6,326 nucleotides of DNA from an uncultured Paraglaciecola sp. (GCA_905479025.1 CAJQKX010000149.1:1-6326); one strand, 5' to 3'. Positions 1 to 6,289 are shown, counted from the first letter of the stretch. Notes: generated by a model from the letters alone, not told the origin. Program-made: numbers and translations.

Positions 1-1
1 T

Positions 2-784
2 TTTACGCCTAAGGCACCAACAAGTGGCCCGATAGAAGGGTTTGATTATGGCGAGGGTGGTTATGATCCTACTAAGACGAATGTCGGTGTAAATAAAGAT
101 ACAGGGCAAATTCAAATTGAGATTAAAGGGCTGGCAGAGCCAAAAAGCGAAGAGGCTCAAAGAATAGTTAAAGATGACCTCAATGATTTAGTGGCAGCCT
201 TTACACAAGACACTAGGACGGTGGAGCGGGGTATATTTGACACTGAGGTCGTACCCGAGGAGCTCACTCAAGTAGCTATGGGGAAAATAGTTGCGACCAA
301 ATATCCTGATCTACCTGATGATGATCAAGAGGCCATCCGGCAGCATGCTGTGGCAGCGGTAAATATGACTCAACAAGTCAAAAAGGCGATGAATGAACAA
401 GGGCAAAGTGGATCGGCAGGTGATGGTGAAACCGAGCCTAAAGCAAATACAGCGTTTGTTGATGGAATACGGCAGTTCGTTATGGATGTAACCAGCTTAG
501 ATGTTGATTTTATAGACCGTATTAATCCCTTCGGTGAGGCCTATGCCATCTTAGCTAAGTCCATGAGCGAAGAAAGCCTGAGGCAGTTCGGGAATATCAT
601 TGCTGGCAAGAAGGCCAAATTTACCCTCGAAGAAGCAAAAGAGCTTGCTATAAGAGCTTTGAAATTTAAGAAAGAAAGAGGTCGGCTACCAGAAGTCACA
701 TCGAATGACCCTTGGGAAAAGAGAATTGCAGAAGGCATGAATGCCTACGCTCAAATGGTGGCTGAGGCTAAGCAAAATGGCTAA
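2..784 (+). CDS. C-terminal part of a probable DEAD/DEAH-type helicase (5' truncated by window edge)
   Basis: The frame is open from base 2 to the TAA at 782-784, giving about 260 residues with no start needed inside the window, so this is the tail of a longer gene. A GTG at 191 is in frame but has coding-like sequence before it and should not be taken as the start. No helicase motif is present here. The helicase call rests on resemblance to the C-terminal tails of helicases that I recall lying next to GIY-YIG nuclease genes, and on the neighbour being such a nuclease. Visible landmarks are a linker rich in G, S, E and Q (about 398-450), a conserved-looking block DFIDRINPFGEAYAIL (506-553), and a final module with GRLPE (680-694) followed by DPWEKR (707-724). 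The gene overlaps the next one by 8 bp, so translation is probably coupled. It is cytoplasmic, with no signal peptide or membrane segment in this part. An alternative is another large ATPase or restriction-type subunit. Confidence 0.6.
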   Translation, partial: FTPKAPTSGPIEGFDYGEGGYDPTKTNVGVNKDTGQIQIEIKGLAEPKSEEAQRIVKDDLNDLVAAFTQDTRTVERGIFDTEVVPEELTQVAMGKIVATKYPDLPDDDQEAIRQHAVAAVNMTQQVKKAMNEQGQSGSAGDGETEPKANTAFVDGIRQFVMDVTSLDVDFIDRINPFGEAYAILAKSMSEESLRQFGNIIAGKKAKFTLEEAKELAIRALKFKKERGRLPEVTSNDPWEKRIAEGMNAYAQMVAEAKQNG

Positions 785-1964
785 ATTTACTGAAGAAGAT
801 GACAACCTACTTGCCGAGCTTGGTATTGAGGTTGAGGCCAAAAAGAAGCCAACCCTATCTGCTAAAGAAGAGCGAATTATTGCTGGTTTTGAAGAAATCC
901 AAAAGTTTGTTGAGGAAAATGGTCGTGAACCGGCCTTTACATACGATGGGGATATATTTGAACGCTTGTATGCAACGCGTCTAGAGCAGATACGGCGCCA
1001 GACAGAGTGTGTTGAACTACTTCAAGACAGCGATCACCAAGATCTTCTCAACGAAAGCCTAATATCTAATATTACGGATGAGGAAGATCTTGATGACGAT
1101 GCCTTGCTCGAAGAGCTTGGTTTGAATACTTCGGCTGCTAATGATCTCAGTTCACTAAGGCATGTTAAGCCTAGGTCTGAAATTAATCCTGCAGAGGATA
1201 TTGCTACAAGAACACCATGTAGAGATTTTCATATATTTAAACCCTTGTTCGAAAAAGTCCAAGATGATATTAAATCGGGTGTTAGGAAAGTTATCCCTCA
1301 TAAGAAAGACGTAAGTGTAGAAAAAGGTAATTTTTTTATTCTGATGGGGCAAAAATTATATGTCGCTGAAGTAGGGGAGTCATTCCTTGCACCTAACGGC
1401 GCAATGGATTCAAGGTTGCGTGTTATTTTCGACAACGGTGTTGAAAGTAATCAGTTGATGCGCTCTCTAAAGCGAAGACTTAATGATGATGAGAATGCTC
1501 GACGTATCACTGATATCAGTATGGGGCCTTTATTCGATGATCAACCTCAAGAGGGTGATAATGCTAGTGGTGTGATTTATGTTTGTCGCAGCCAATCAGA
1601 TCATCCATTAATTGAGGGTAATCGTTCCAATATTCATAAGATCGGTGTCACTGGTAAGGAACCAAGTCATCGGCTATTAGGCGCTGAGGGCGATCCTACC
1701 TTTCTATTTGCAAAAGCTGATTTAGTAGCTAGTTTTGAGTTATTCAATATTAATCGCCATAAGCTAGAGACGCTCATCCATAAGATATTTGCAGCTGCAA
1801 GACTGGAGATTGAAATCCCAGATCGTTTCGGCAAAGCATATCACCCAAAAGAATGGTTTTGTGTGCCACTAGAAACAATACAAGATGCTGTTGAGAAGAT
1901 AAAAGATGGGACTATCGTTGATTATCGGTTTGATGTTGAGTCGGGCGTCCTTGAAAAAGGGTAG
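777..1964 (+). CDS. GIY-YIG family nuclease, T5orf172 type
   Basis: Probable DNA endonuclease of 395 residues. The C-terminal third is a GIY-YIG fold of the T5orf172 kind. GVIYV (residues 265-269) stands for the first motif and HKIGVT (287-292) for the second. R299 is the likely catalytic arginine, E331 (in HKLETLIHKIF) the likely metal-binding glutamate, and EWFCV (359-363) a late conserved strand. Before it lies a block with MDSRLRVIFDNGVES (210-224), typical of these longer proteins. The N-terminal half has an acidic linker (about 90-115) and a GREP / DIFERLYATR module (49-68) that resembles the end of the upstream protein. I chose the ATG at 777, which overlaps the upstream stop as ATGGCTAA and has GAGG about 9 bases before it. 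An earlier in-frame ATG at 741 would add 12 residues buried in the upstream gene. The likely partner is the upstream helicase-like protein in a defence-type pair. Family is well supported; target is unknown. Confidence 0.86.
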   Translation: MAKFTEEDDNLLAELGIEVEAKKKPTLSAKEERIIAGFEEIQKFVEENGREPAFTYDGDIFERLYATRLEQIRRQTECVELLQDSDHQDLLNESLISNITDEEDLDDDALLEELGLNTSAANDLSSLRHVKPRSEINPAEDIATRTPCRDFHIFKPLFEKVQDDIKSGVRKVIPHKKDVSVEKGNFFILMGQKLYVAEVGESFLAPNGAMDSRLRVIFDNGVESNQLMRSLKRRLNDDENARRITDISMGPLFDDQPQEGDNASGVIYVCRSQSDHPLIEGNRSNIHKIGVTGKEPSHRLLGAEGDPTFLFAKADLVASFELFNINRHKLETLIHKIFAAARLEIEIPDRFGKAYHPKEWFCVPLETIQDAVEKIKDGTIVDYRFDVESGVLEKG

Positions 1965-1973
1965 CGTGGGTCA

Positions 1974-1992
1974 TTCGAGGTCTTCACTCGAA
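1974..1992. other. Small inverted repeat at a convergent gene junction
   Basis: TTCGAG (1974-1979) and CTCGAA (1987-1992) form a perfect 6-bp stem with a 7-base loop. It lies between the stop of the + strand nuclease gene (1962-1964) and the stop of the minus-strand gene (1984-1986), overlapping the latter. It could slow or end transcription from both sides, but no run of T follows the stem on either strand, so it is not a canonical intrinsic terminator. Confidence 0.3.
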
Positions 1993-2700
1993 ACAGCGCT
2001 TTAAACTCTTTTTAAAACATGATTGATCCTTGGAATAAATCGTTTCAAATAATATAGGCAGTGCTTTAACGTCGAACTCATTGTGTTTAAGTGCTTGAGT
2101 GCCTTTTCGTTTTTGAATTGGAGTAAGTATTTCATAGCATTGGTTCTTTTTTACTAGAGCACTCCCTATGGTATTTAATCGAGTTGTAGTTTTTAAAGGG
2201 GCGTAATCAGTCGGCGCATTAAACGAAGTTAGTCGCATAATTGAAGCTAACGACTTTTGCATAGGCCGTTGGTTATACAGGCTAGCATTTTTCCGAAATG
2301 GAGGCAGGTCATCGAAAGCCTGTTTCATGTGCCTGTTAATCCAAGATTTAGTAGCTTTCAGAAGATTTAGGTACACGAGGTCCTGATATTGAGTGATATC
2401 AATGTCACCTAAAAGATTCTGAAAAATTTGTTTTTCAGCCTCGCTATATGCCACGATAGCAGCGTTATCTCTTATAGCCGTGTTCAGAAGTTGCATGGTT
2501 TGATCGACAGGATCAGCTACTTTTAATTGTAAATGAGTTGCCAGTCCTTCAAGTTCTGGGTCTGTTATGACTTGCGTGAAGCTATCTTTATATTGAAATC
2601 CAACTAGATATATCTTCCCCGCTTTATTAGATTCGTAGTCGATATATAACTTAGGCTGTTGGATTATCGATCTATAGTTCTCTAAAGAAACTGAATTCAT
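1984..2700 (-). CDS. RNase H-fold protein, probable DEDD-type 3'-5' exonuclease (RNase_H_2/YprB-like)
   Basis: A 238-residue protein with the spacing of a DEDD nuclease. YIDYES gives D21 and E23 in the first strand, followed by the strand KIYLVGFQYKD (29-39). IVAYSEAEKQIFQNL (82-96) gives E87 or E89 where the second motif is expected. YQDLVYLNLL (105-114) gives D107. KSLASIMRL (149-157) fits the helix before the last motif, and HNEFDVKAL (206-214) gives H206 and D210, like the YNxxDVxAL motif of the RNase_H_2 family with H in place of Y. These residues are seen; metal-dependent exonuclease activity on DNA or RNA is inferred. The protein is a stand-alone domain with a short basic tail. The start is the first possible one, because TAG and TAA lie in frame just upstream, but no good Shine-Dalgarno site precedes it. 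It is convergent with the GIY-YIG nuclease gene (19 bp apart) and divergent from the phosphatase cluster. It could be inactive if the second acidic residue is not functional. Confidence 0.6.
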   Translation of the reverse strand: MNSVSLENYRSIIQQPKLYIDYESNKAGKIYLVGFQYKDSFTQVITDPELEGLATHLQLKVADPVDQTMQLLNTAIRDNAAIVAYSEAEKQIFQNLLGDIDITQYQDLVYLNLLKATKSWINRHMKQAFDDLPPFRKNASLYNQRPMQKSLASIMRLTSFNAPTDYAPLKTTTRLNTIGSALVKKNQCYEILTPIQKRKGTQALKHNEFDVKALPILFETIYSKDQSCFKKSLKRCFE

Positions 2701-2740
2701 TAGCTTTTACTACGTAATGGCTTCTCTAATATTTAAGCAC

Positions 2741-2770
2741 TTGACAACTCCATTTCCAAGTCTCTATTTT
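2741..2770 (+). promoter_or_regulatory. Predicted sigma-70 promoter for the small-protein/phosphatase cluster
   Basis: A perfect -35 box TTGACA (2741-2746) is followed after 18 bases by TATTTT (2765-2770), a 4 of 6 match to the -10 consensus. The stretch before the -35 (about 2725-2737) is AT-rich and could act as an UP element. The start of transcription should fall near 2777, leaving a leader of about 29 bases before the ATG at 2806. The promoter lies in the 105-bp divergent gap, so it may be co-regulated with the minus-strand gene, for which I see no clear promoter. Confidence 0.6.
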
Positions 2771-2788
2771 AAAGAAAGGAAAACAACT

Positions 2789-2794
2789 AGGAGG
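2789..2794 (+). promoter_or_regulatory. Perfect AGGAGG ribosome binding site
   Basis: AGGAGG ends 11 bases before the ATG at 2806 and fixes that start. Together with the perfect -35 box it suggests that the first small protein is made at a high level. Confidence 0.75.
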
Positions 2795-2805
2795 CCTATA
2801 CAACC

Positions 2806-3039
2806 ATGTCGTCAAATGTAATCAGTCTAAGCACTGAACTAGAAGCCCGTGAACACCGTCGTAAGCTCACTCCGAAGCAGGAGATGACTATTAGGTTGAG
2901 GAGTGACTACAATAAAAAAGTACGTTTGCGAAGAGCCATTGAGTTCCATAAGATTGCCTATAAACATCGTGCGAAGGAATACATAGAAGTATCGGAGCGT
3001 ATTGAGCTTCAGGAAGAGAAGTTGAAAATATTAAGCTGA
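2806..3039 (+). CDS. Small basic hypothetical protein, 77 residues
   Basis: I do not recognise the family. The protein is strongly charged, with about 19 Lys/Arg against 12 Asp/Glu, for a net charge near +7. It is almost free of Gly and Pro after residue 24 and is likely mostly helical, perhaps a helical hairpin or short coiled coil (about 25-76). The motif TIRLRSDYNKKVRLRRAIEFHK (split as residues 28-35 and 36-49) is rich in arginine and could contact nucleic acid or an acidic partner. There is no signal peptide, membrane segment or cysteine. The start is supported by AGGAGG at 2789 and a promoter at 2741, making this the first gene of the + strand cluster. The next gene begins 11 bp after its stop, with a Shine-Dalgarno site overlapping the stop codon, so the two are probably translated in a coupled way. 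Possible roles include a small regulator, antitoxin-like protein or nucleic-acid-binding accessory; none is shown by the sequence. Confidence 0.72.
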   Translation: MSSNVISLSTELEAREHRRKLTPKQEMTIRLRSDYNKKVRLRRAIEFHKIAYKHRAKEYIEVSERIELQEEKLKILS

Positions 3040-3050
3040 GGATTCCTAGT

Positions 3051-3263
3051 ATGGCTACTGAACTATTGCATCTTGATACCCAAGTGACCGAGGATTTTAT
3101 TAACGGTATAGAAAGCTCTAATGGGCCAACGCGCTCTGCCGGTGCCCATCTATTCTTGAATGATCTTCTAATTGCACGTCGTGATCCTGATGGTCAAATA
3201 TTTGCAGTCAGGAAAGGTATGAATGCAGAAGCCGAAGCGATGCTGCGAGCGAGCGCTGAGTAG
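3051..3263 (+). CDS. Small hypothetical protein, 70 residues
   Basis: I do not recognise the family. The protein has an acidic N-terminal half (about 1-25), then a compact-looking stretch HLFLNDLLIARRDPDGQIFAVRKG (33-41 and 42-56) that reads as a helix, a DPDG turn and a strand, and an alanine-rich C-terminal helix (58-69). There is no membrane segment or cysteine. GAGGA at 3038-3042, overlapping the previous stop codon, lies 8 bases before the ATG and supports this start and coupling to the upstream gene. It is followed after 47 bp by the phosphatase gene. An acidic small protein encoded directly after a basic one suggests the two may bind each other, but that is inference. Confidence 0.7.
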   Translation: MATELLHLDTQVTEDFINGIESSNGPTRSAGAHLFLNDLLIARRDPDGQIFAVRKGMNAEAEAMLRASAE

Positions 3264-3310
3264 GATTAGTAAAAGATAATTTTGATTAACTAGGAGTTGA
3301 GGTCTAAATA

Positions 3311-4249
3311 ATGAAAGTCCAAGCATATGACATCATAGGTGACATTCATGGCCATGCAGATGCACTAGTTAATCTATTGACTCACCTAGGATATAAGGAT
3401 TCATCGGATGGCTATGCTCATGAGTCTAGAAAAGTTATATTTCTGGGCGATTTCATAGATCGCGGTGAGGATTTAGTCCAGCATAGGCAAGCATTAAAGA
3501 TCGTGATGGATATGGTTCAACAGGAAAATGCGTTGGCCGTGATGGGCAATCATGAATTTAATGCGCTGGCGTACCATACAAAACATAAAGGTCATTTCCT
3601 GAGGCCCCATACAACTAAAAACAAGAAGCAGCATCAAGCATTTCTTAATGAGTTCCCTGATGACTCTGAGGAAAAGTCGATAGTTCTTGATTTCTTTTAT
3701 AGCTTACCCCTTTGGTTAGAGATTGATGGCCTACGGGTTGTGCATGCATGCTGGGACCATGATCATATTCAAACAATGGAGTCGCTTTGCCCATCTCACT
3801 GCCTAGATCGCTCAGCTCTTATTGAAGCTTCAACCAAAGGCACGAAAGCGTTTAAAGCAATCGAAGTACTTCTTAAGGGATTTGAGTGTGAGCTGCCAGA
3901 AGGGGTTCGCTTTTGTGATAAAGACGGTAATCCTAGAACTGCCGTCAGGGTGCAGTGGTGGAAACAGAATACTAGTCAATTAGGAGAAGTCGTTCTGCCC
4001 GTGGGGCTAGATATTGGTGAAGCAGAAAAACTTCCAATCCCTTCAAATATTCCAATATATGGTAGTAAAGAACCACCATGCTTTATAGGGCATTACTGGC
4101 TTAAGGGCGAGCCTAGTCCTCTTGCTTCAAACGTAGCATGTTTAGACTATTCTGTGGCTAAACAAGGGAAGCTTGTGGCCTATCGCTGGGATGGCGAGCA
4201 AATACTAGAAGATGCCAAGTTTAGTTATACTCGGACTTTAAATATTTAA
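3311..4249 (+). CDS. PPP-family metallophosphatase (calcineurin-like; PrpE/ApaH-related)
   Basis: A 312-residue cytoplasmic phosphoesterase with the full PPP signature in order: GDIHG (10-14; D11, H13), GDFIDRG (46-52; D47, D50, R51), GNHE (79-82; N80, H81), HACWD (145-149; H145) and FIGHYW (258-263; H261). These residues bind a two-metal centre. LDYSVAKQGKLVAY (278-291) matches the strand that usually closes the fold. Relatives cleave phospho-Ser/Thr/Tyr or symmetrical dinucleoside tetraphosphates (Ap4A); the substrate cannot be told from sequence. The gap of about 115 residues between H145 and H261, with an insert around 160-250, is longer than in the small bacterial protein phosphatases and may shape substrate choice. 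GAGG at 3299-3302 lies 8 bases before the ATG; a further AGGAG sits at 3292-3296. The gene follows two small genes on the same strand and is probably co-transcribed with them. The enzyme class is well supported; its role here is not. Confidence 0.88.
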   Translation: MKVQAYDIIGDIHGHADALVNLLTHLGYKDSSDGYAHESRKVIFLGDFIDRGEDLVQHRQALKIVMDMVQQENALAVMGNHEFNALAYHTKHKGHFLRPHTTKNKKQHQAFLNEFPDDSEEKSIVLDFFYSLPLWLEIDGLRVVHACWDHDHIQTMESLCPSHCLDRSALIEASTKGTKAFKAIEVLLKGFECELPEGVRFCDKDGNPRTAVRVQWWKQNTSQLGEVVLPVGLDIGEAEKLPIPSNIPIYGSKEPPCFIGHYWLKGEPSPLASNVACLDYSVAKQGKLVAYRWDGEQILEDAKFSYTRTLNI

Positions 4250-4279
4250 AGTTTTCATGGATATTTATATTTAGATTTA

Positions 4280-4284
4280 GGGAG
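4280..4284 (+). promoter_or_regulatory. Ribosome binding site GGGAG before a TTG start
   Basis: GGGAG lies 8 bases before the TTG at 4293. This site is the main support for the small reading frame that follows. Confidence 0.45.
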
Positions 4285-4292
4285 ATACAGTA

Positions 4293-4424
4293 TTGGATTT
4301 TGTAGCTGGCTCAATCTCTGCCGATACCAGTTACCCTATGGCTAAAATAAGATCTATTCGTTCCGCAGTGCCAGCAAAGATGGCAGAACTTAAGGTTCTG
4401 GAGAAGATAATCGAGAGGTGGTAG
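4293..4424 (+). CDS. Possible small protein, 43 residues, TTG start
   Basis: A short reading frame from TTG at 4293 to TAG at 4422-4424. The predicted product begins MDFVAGSISADTSYPMAK and ends in a helical stretch, AELKVLEKIIERW. A Shine-Dalgarno-like GGGAG is placed 8 bases before the TTG, and the frame starts 43 bp after the phosphatase stop, so it could be the last gene of the same cluster. I do not recognise the product. It has no membrane segment; the second half (about 18-43) is basic and amphipathic. An in-frame ATG at 4338 would give only 28 residues and has no good binding site. It may instead be a remnant or a chance frame. Its length and the unusual start keep confidence low. Confidence 0.4.
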   Translation: MDFVAGSISADTSYPMAKIRSIRSAVPAKMAELKVLEKIIERW

Positions 4425-4447
4425 TGCTTAACTGGCTCTAAAGCGCT
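4423..4447 (+). other. Imperfect hairpin after the small reading frame
   Basis: AGTGCTT (4423-4429) can pair with AAGCGCT (4441-4447) over 7 positions including one G-U pair, with an 11-base loop. It overlaps the stop of the small frame and lies in the convergent gap. No T-run follows, so a terminator role is uncertain. Confidence 0.25.
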
Positions 4448-4459
4448 AAATATAATTAT

Positions 4460-6265
4460 CTAGATTAGGGGGATTTCCCCTTTAAACTGTGGATCAATAA
4501 CTAGTACGCTGTTCTCATCAAAGCTAGATATGTGCATTCTCAGTGGTTTCGATTTTTCAGGCTTACTACTTGAGGTGTAGCGCAGTAGAAGTCTTGAAAC
4601 TGAGAAAAAAGAGCAATTTTTTTCGATGCCTACACCACTAATAATCTCAGTGAGTTGTGCACTATCGATAATAGGGCCTTCCATTTTAAAATGGTTAAAT
4701 ATCGCTTTAATAAGCAATGTTTCCATACCAACCGTTATTTGTGGTAAGTCTCGGTTACGCAGGCCCCATTTATTTGCCGCCAATTGTATTAGGTCGGGTT
4801 GACTCTTTGTAGGCCTCAGTTGGAAGTTTTGCCCCACCGAGCGTTGCGTTAAGATGAGCTTTTTCAATTCACGAGTAGTCAAGGGTTTTCCATGTTGATG
4901 CAGCATGTCTATGGCTACCGCCATCACAGTTTTACGCTTAGTGTCGCCTCCATAGCCCCATACAAGACGACCTTTGTATTTTATTTTTGGATTAGTCAGA
5001 GCTACTTTTTTAAGTAGCCAGTTGAGTTGATACTTATCTAATTTACCGTCTAGACCTTCGAAAAATTGCAAATTAAAGTCTTGTATACGTTTTAGTAAGT
5101 CATCCGCATGGATATCAATACCCTCACTGGCTTTGAGCATGGGAATTATTAGTCTCTCAATGTCTAATATTTCACTTTGATTTAACGTAGCAAAAATATC
5201 TTCTCGCCCCCAACCGTGCGGACCGAAATTATATATATCGCCTAATTTAATGATTGCGTTGCCTATTTCGTTGGGTTCGGCTTTAACATCAAACTGTTCT
5301 AGTAAAATAAATTTCAACTCGGCAAGTCCCATGAGACATGAACTATCATCAAATATAATCCGCAAATATTTACTTACCTTCCCTGCATTCGACTTTGGTA
5401 ACTGTGCCTCTAGGCGCTCAGGGATATAGTTTCGAAGGTCTGTCCTTTGAACAGACATTAAATAGTGATCATAGTCACTAATTATATTTAATTTATTAAT
5501 TGTACTTATTACCTCCTCCAATTCAGGTAGGTCCTTTAGTACAACTAATGAATCACCATTAATCCATTCGATCCGATATTTTGAAAGAGGATCACTAAAA
5601 AGCTCAGCAAAAAAAGAATTTGAATTCGGTATATATTTATGAATATTGCTAAAATATGGGTAGTTAATTGGTAACATAAATAAATGGCATGGCTCAGATG
5701 TAACTAGGTTTAGAAGATTTATTTCATGTATGTGTAAATTCCAGTGCTGACGAAAATTACGTTCATACTTAGCCTGTAACTGCCTGACTCGTTCTCTAGT
5801 AACTTTCATTTTATCTCCCATAGCTTCAAGGGTCAGCTGGCCAATCAGCCGTTCCAGTAACTCGTGCCTCTTGGGAGGTAGGAGGTCTAAGATCCAGTCT
5901 TCCATAGTTATTCTTTTTGGGTAGAGTGTTCTCCCGATTAAAGATACTTCACATATACTTCCATGTTGTCCATAGGTAGAGCTGGAGTTTTCCTGGTCTC
6001 GGCTTTTCGGAATCATTCCGAAAGAAAGGCCAAGAGATGTCAATTTATTTTCAATATCGCCAAGAGATGTTTTTCCTAGGGCTGGCATTTTTAATAAATT
6101 AAGTTTCGAATATGTTACAAGGTCTCCGATAGTGTTAATTTGCTCAGATTTCAGACAATTTAGAGTCCGGCTAGATAAGTCTAAATAGCTAACATTCAAA
6201 ATAAAAAGAGCATTCTCGGGGTCAAAATAGGACTTTGGCTTAGGCTCATAATTCCTAAGGCTCAT
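4460..6265 (-). CDS. RNA polymerase alpha-CTD / sigma region-4-like fusion protein with winged-helix-like tail
   Basis: A 601-residue probable DNA-binding transcription factor. Residues about 26-84 are an alpha C-terminal domain close to that of RpoA: LSSRTLNCLK, TIGDLV and LGKTSL align with E. coli alpha. R33, N36, C37, G64 and S67 match the DNA-contacting R265, N268, C269, G296 and S299, while K298 is T66, E302 is D70 and E261 is D29. Residues about 119-175 resemble sigma-70 region 4 (RHELLERLIGQLTLEAMG, then VTRERVRQLQAKYERNF), the helix-turn-helix that reads the -35 box. There is no alpha N-terminal domain and no sigma region 2 or 3, so it is neither an alpha subunit nor a full sigma factor. 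The tail (about 295-510) seems to hold repeated winged-helix-like units ending in HGWGRED (350-356), LVWGYGG (434-440) and NKWGLRN (498-504); the last is HARE-HTH-like. The region at 180-290 and the C-terminus are unrecognised. The first ATG lies behind a visible promoter. It looks AT-richer than the left block, consistent with transfer. Confidence 0.83.
   Translation of the reverse strand: MSLRNYEPKPKSYFDPENALFILNVSYLDLSSRTLNCLKSEQINTIGDLVTYSKLNLLKMPALGKTSLGDIENKLTSLGLSFGMIPKSRDQENSSSTYGQHGSICEVSLIGRTLYPKRITMEDWILDLLPPKRHELLERLIGQLTLEAMGDKMKVTRERVRQLQAKYERNFRQHWNLHIHEINLLNLVTSEPCHLFMLPINYPYFSNIHKYIPNSNSFFAELFSDPLSKYRIEWINGDSLVVLKDLPELEEVISTINKLNIISDYDHYLMSVQRTDLRNYIPERLEAQLPKSNAGKVSKYLRIIFDDSSCLMGLAELKFILLEQFDVKAEPNEIGNAIIKLGDIYNFGPHGWGREDIFATLNQSEILDIERLIIPMLKASEGIDIHADDLLKRIQDFNLQFFEGLDGKLDKYQLNWLLKKVALTNPKIKYKGRLVWGYGGDTKRKTVMAVAIDMLHQHGKPLTTRELKKLILTQRSVGQNFQLRPTKSQPDLIQLAANKWGLRNRDLPQITVGMETLLIKAIFNHFKMEGPIIDSAQLTEIISGVGIEKNCSFFSVSRLLLRYTSSSKPEKSKPLRMHISSFDENSVLVIDPQFKGEIPLI
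4467..4484 (+). terminator. Candidate intrinsic terminator for + strand transcription
   Basis: AGGGG (4467-4471) and CCCCT (4477-4481) form a 5-bp, GC-strong stem with loop GATTT, followed by only TT before AAA. It would end transcription coming from the phosphatase cluster, and it overlaps the last codons of the convergent minus-strand gene. The short T-tract makes it weak. Confidence 0.33.
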
Positions 6266-6289
6266 AATAAACTCAATTATTTCACGAAC

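Noticed and set aside
191..193. GTG as the start of the first gene
   Set aside because: The same frame is open without a stop to the window edge and reads as protein, so this is an internal valine codon.
541..738. Minus-strand 65-residue reading frame
   Set aside because: It lies wholly inside the helicase-like coding region, has no binding site and shows no recognisable domain; it is a shadow of the real gene.
741..776. Earlier ATG start for the GIY-YIG nuclease
   Set aside because: The extra 12 residues are encoded within the upstream gene, while the ATG at 777 has a spaced GAGG and the compact overlap typical of coupled genes.
799..984. + strand 61-residue reading frame
   Set aside because: It lies inside the GIY-YIG gene in another frame, whose own product is clearly conserved-looking.
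1155..1352. Minus-strand 65-residue reading frame
   Set aside because: It is antisense to the nuclease gene, with a low-complexity F/N-rich product and no start signals.
4460..6265. Full alternative sigma factor or alpha subunit
   Set aside because: Only the alpha C-terminal domain and a region-4-like helix-turn-helix are present; the alpha N-terminal assembly domain and sigma regions 2 and 3 are absent.
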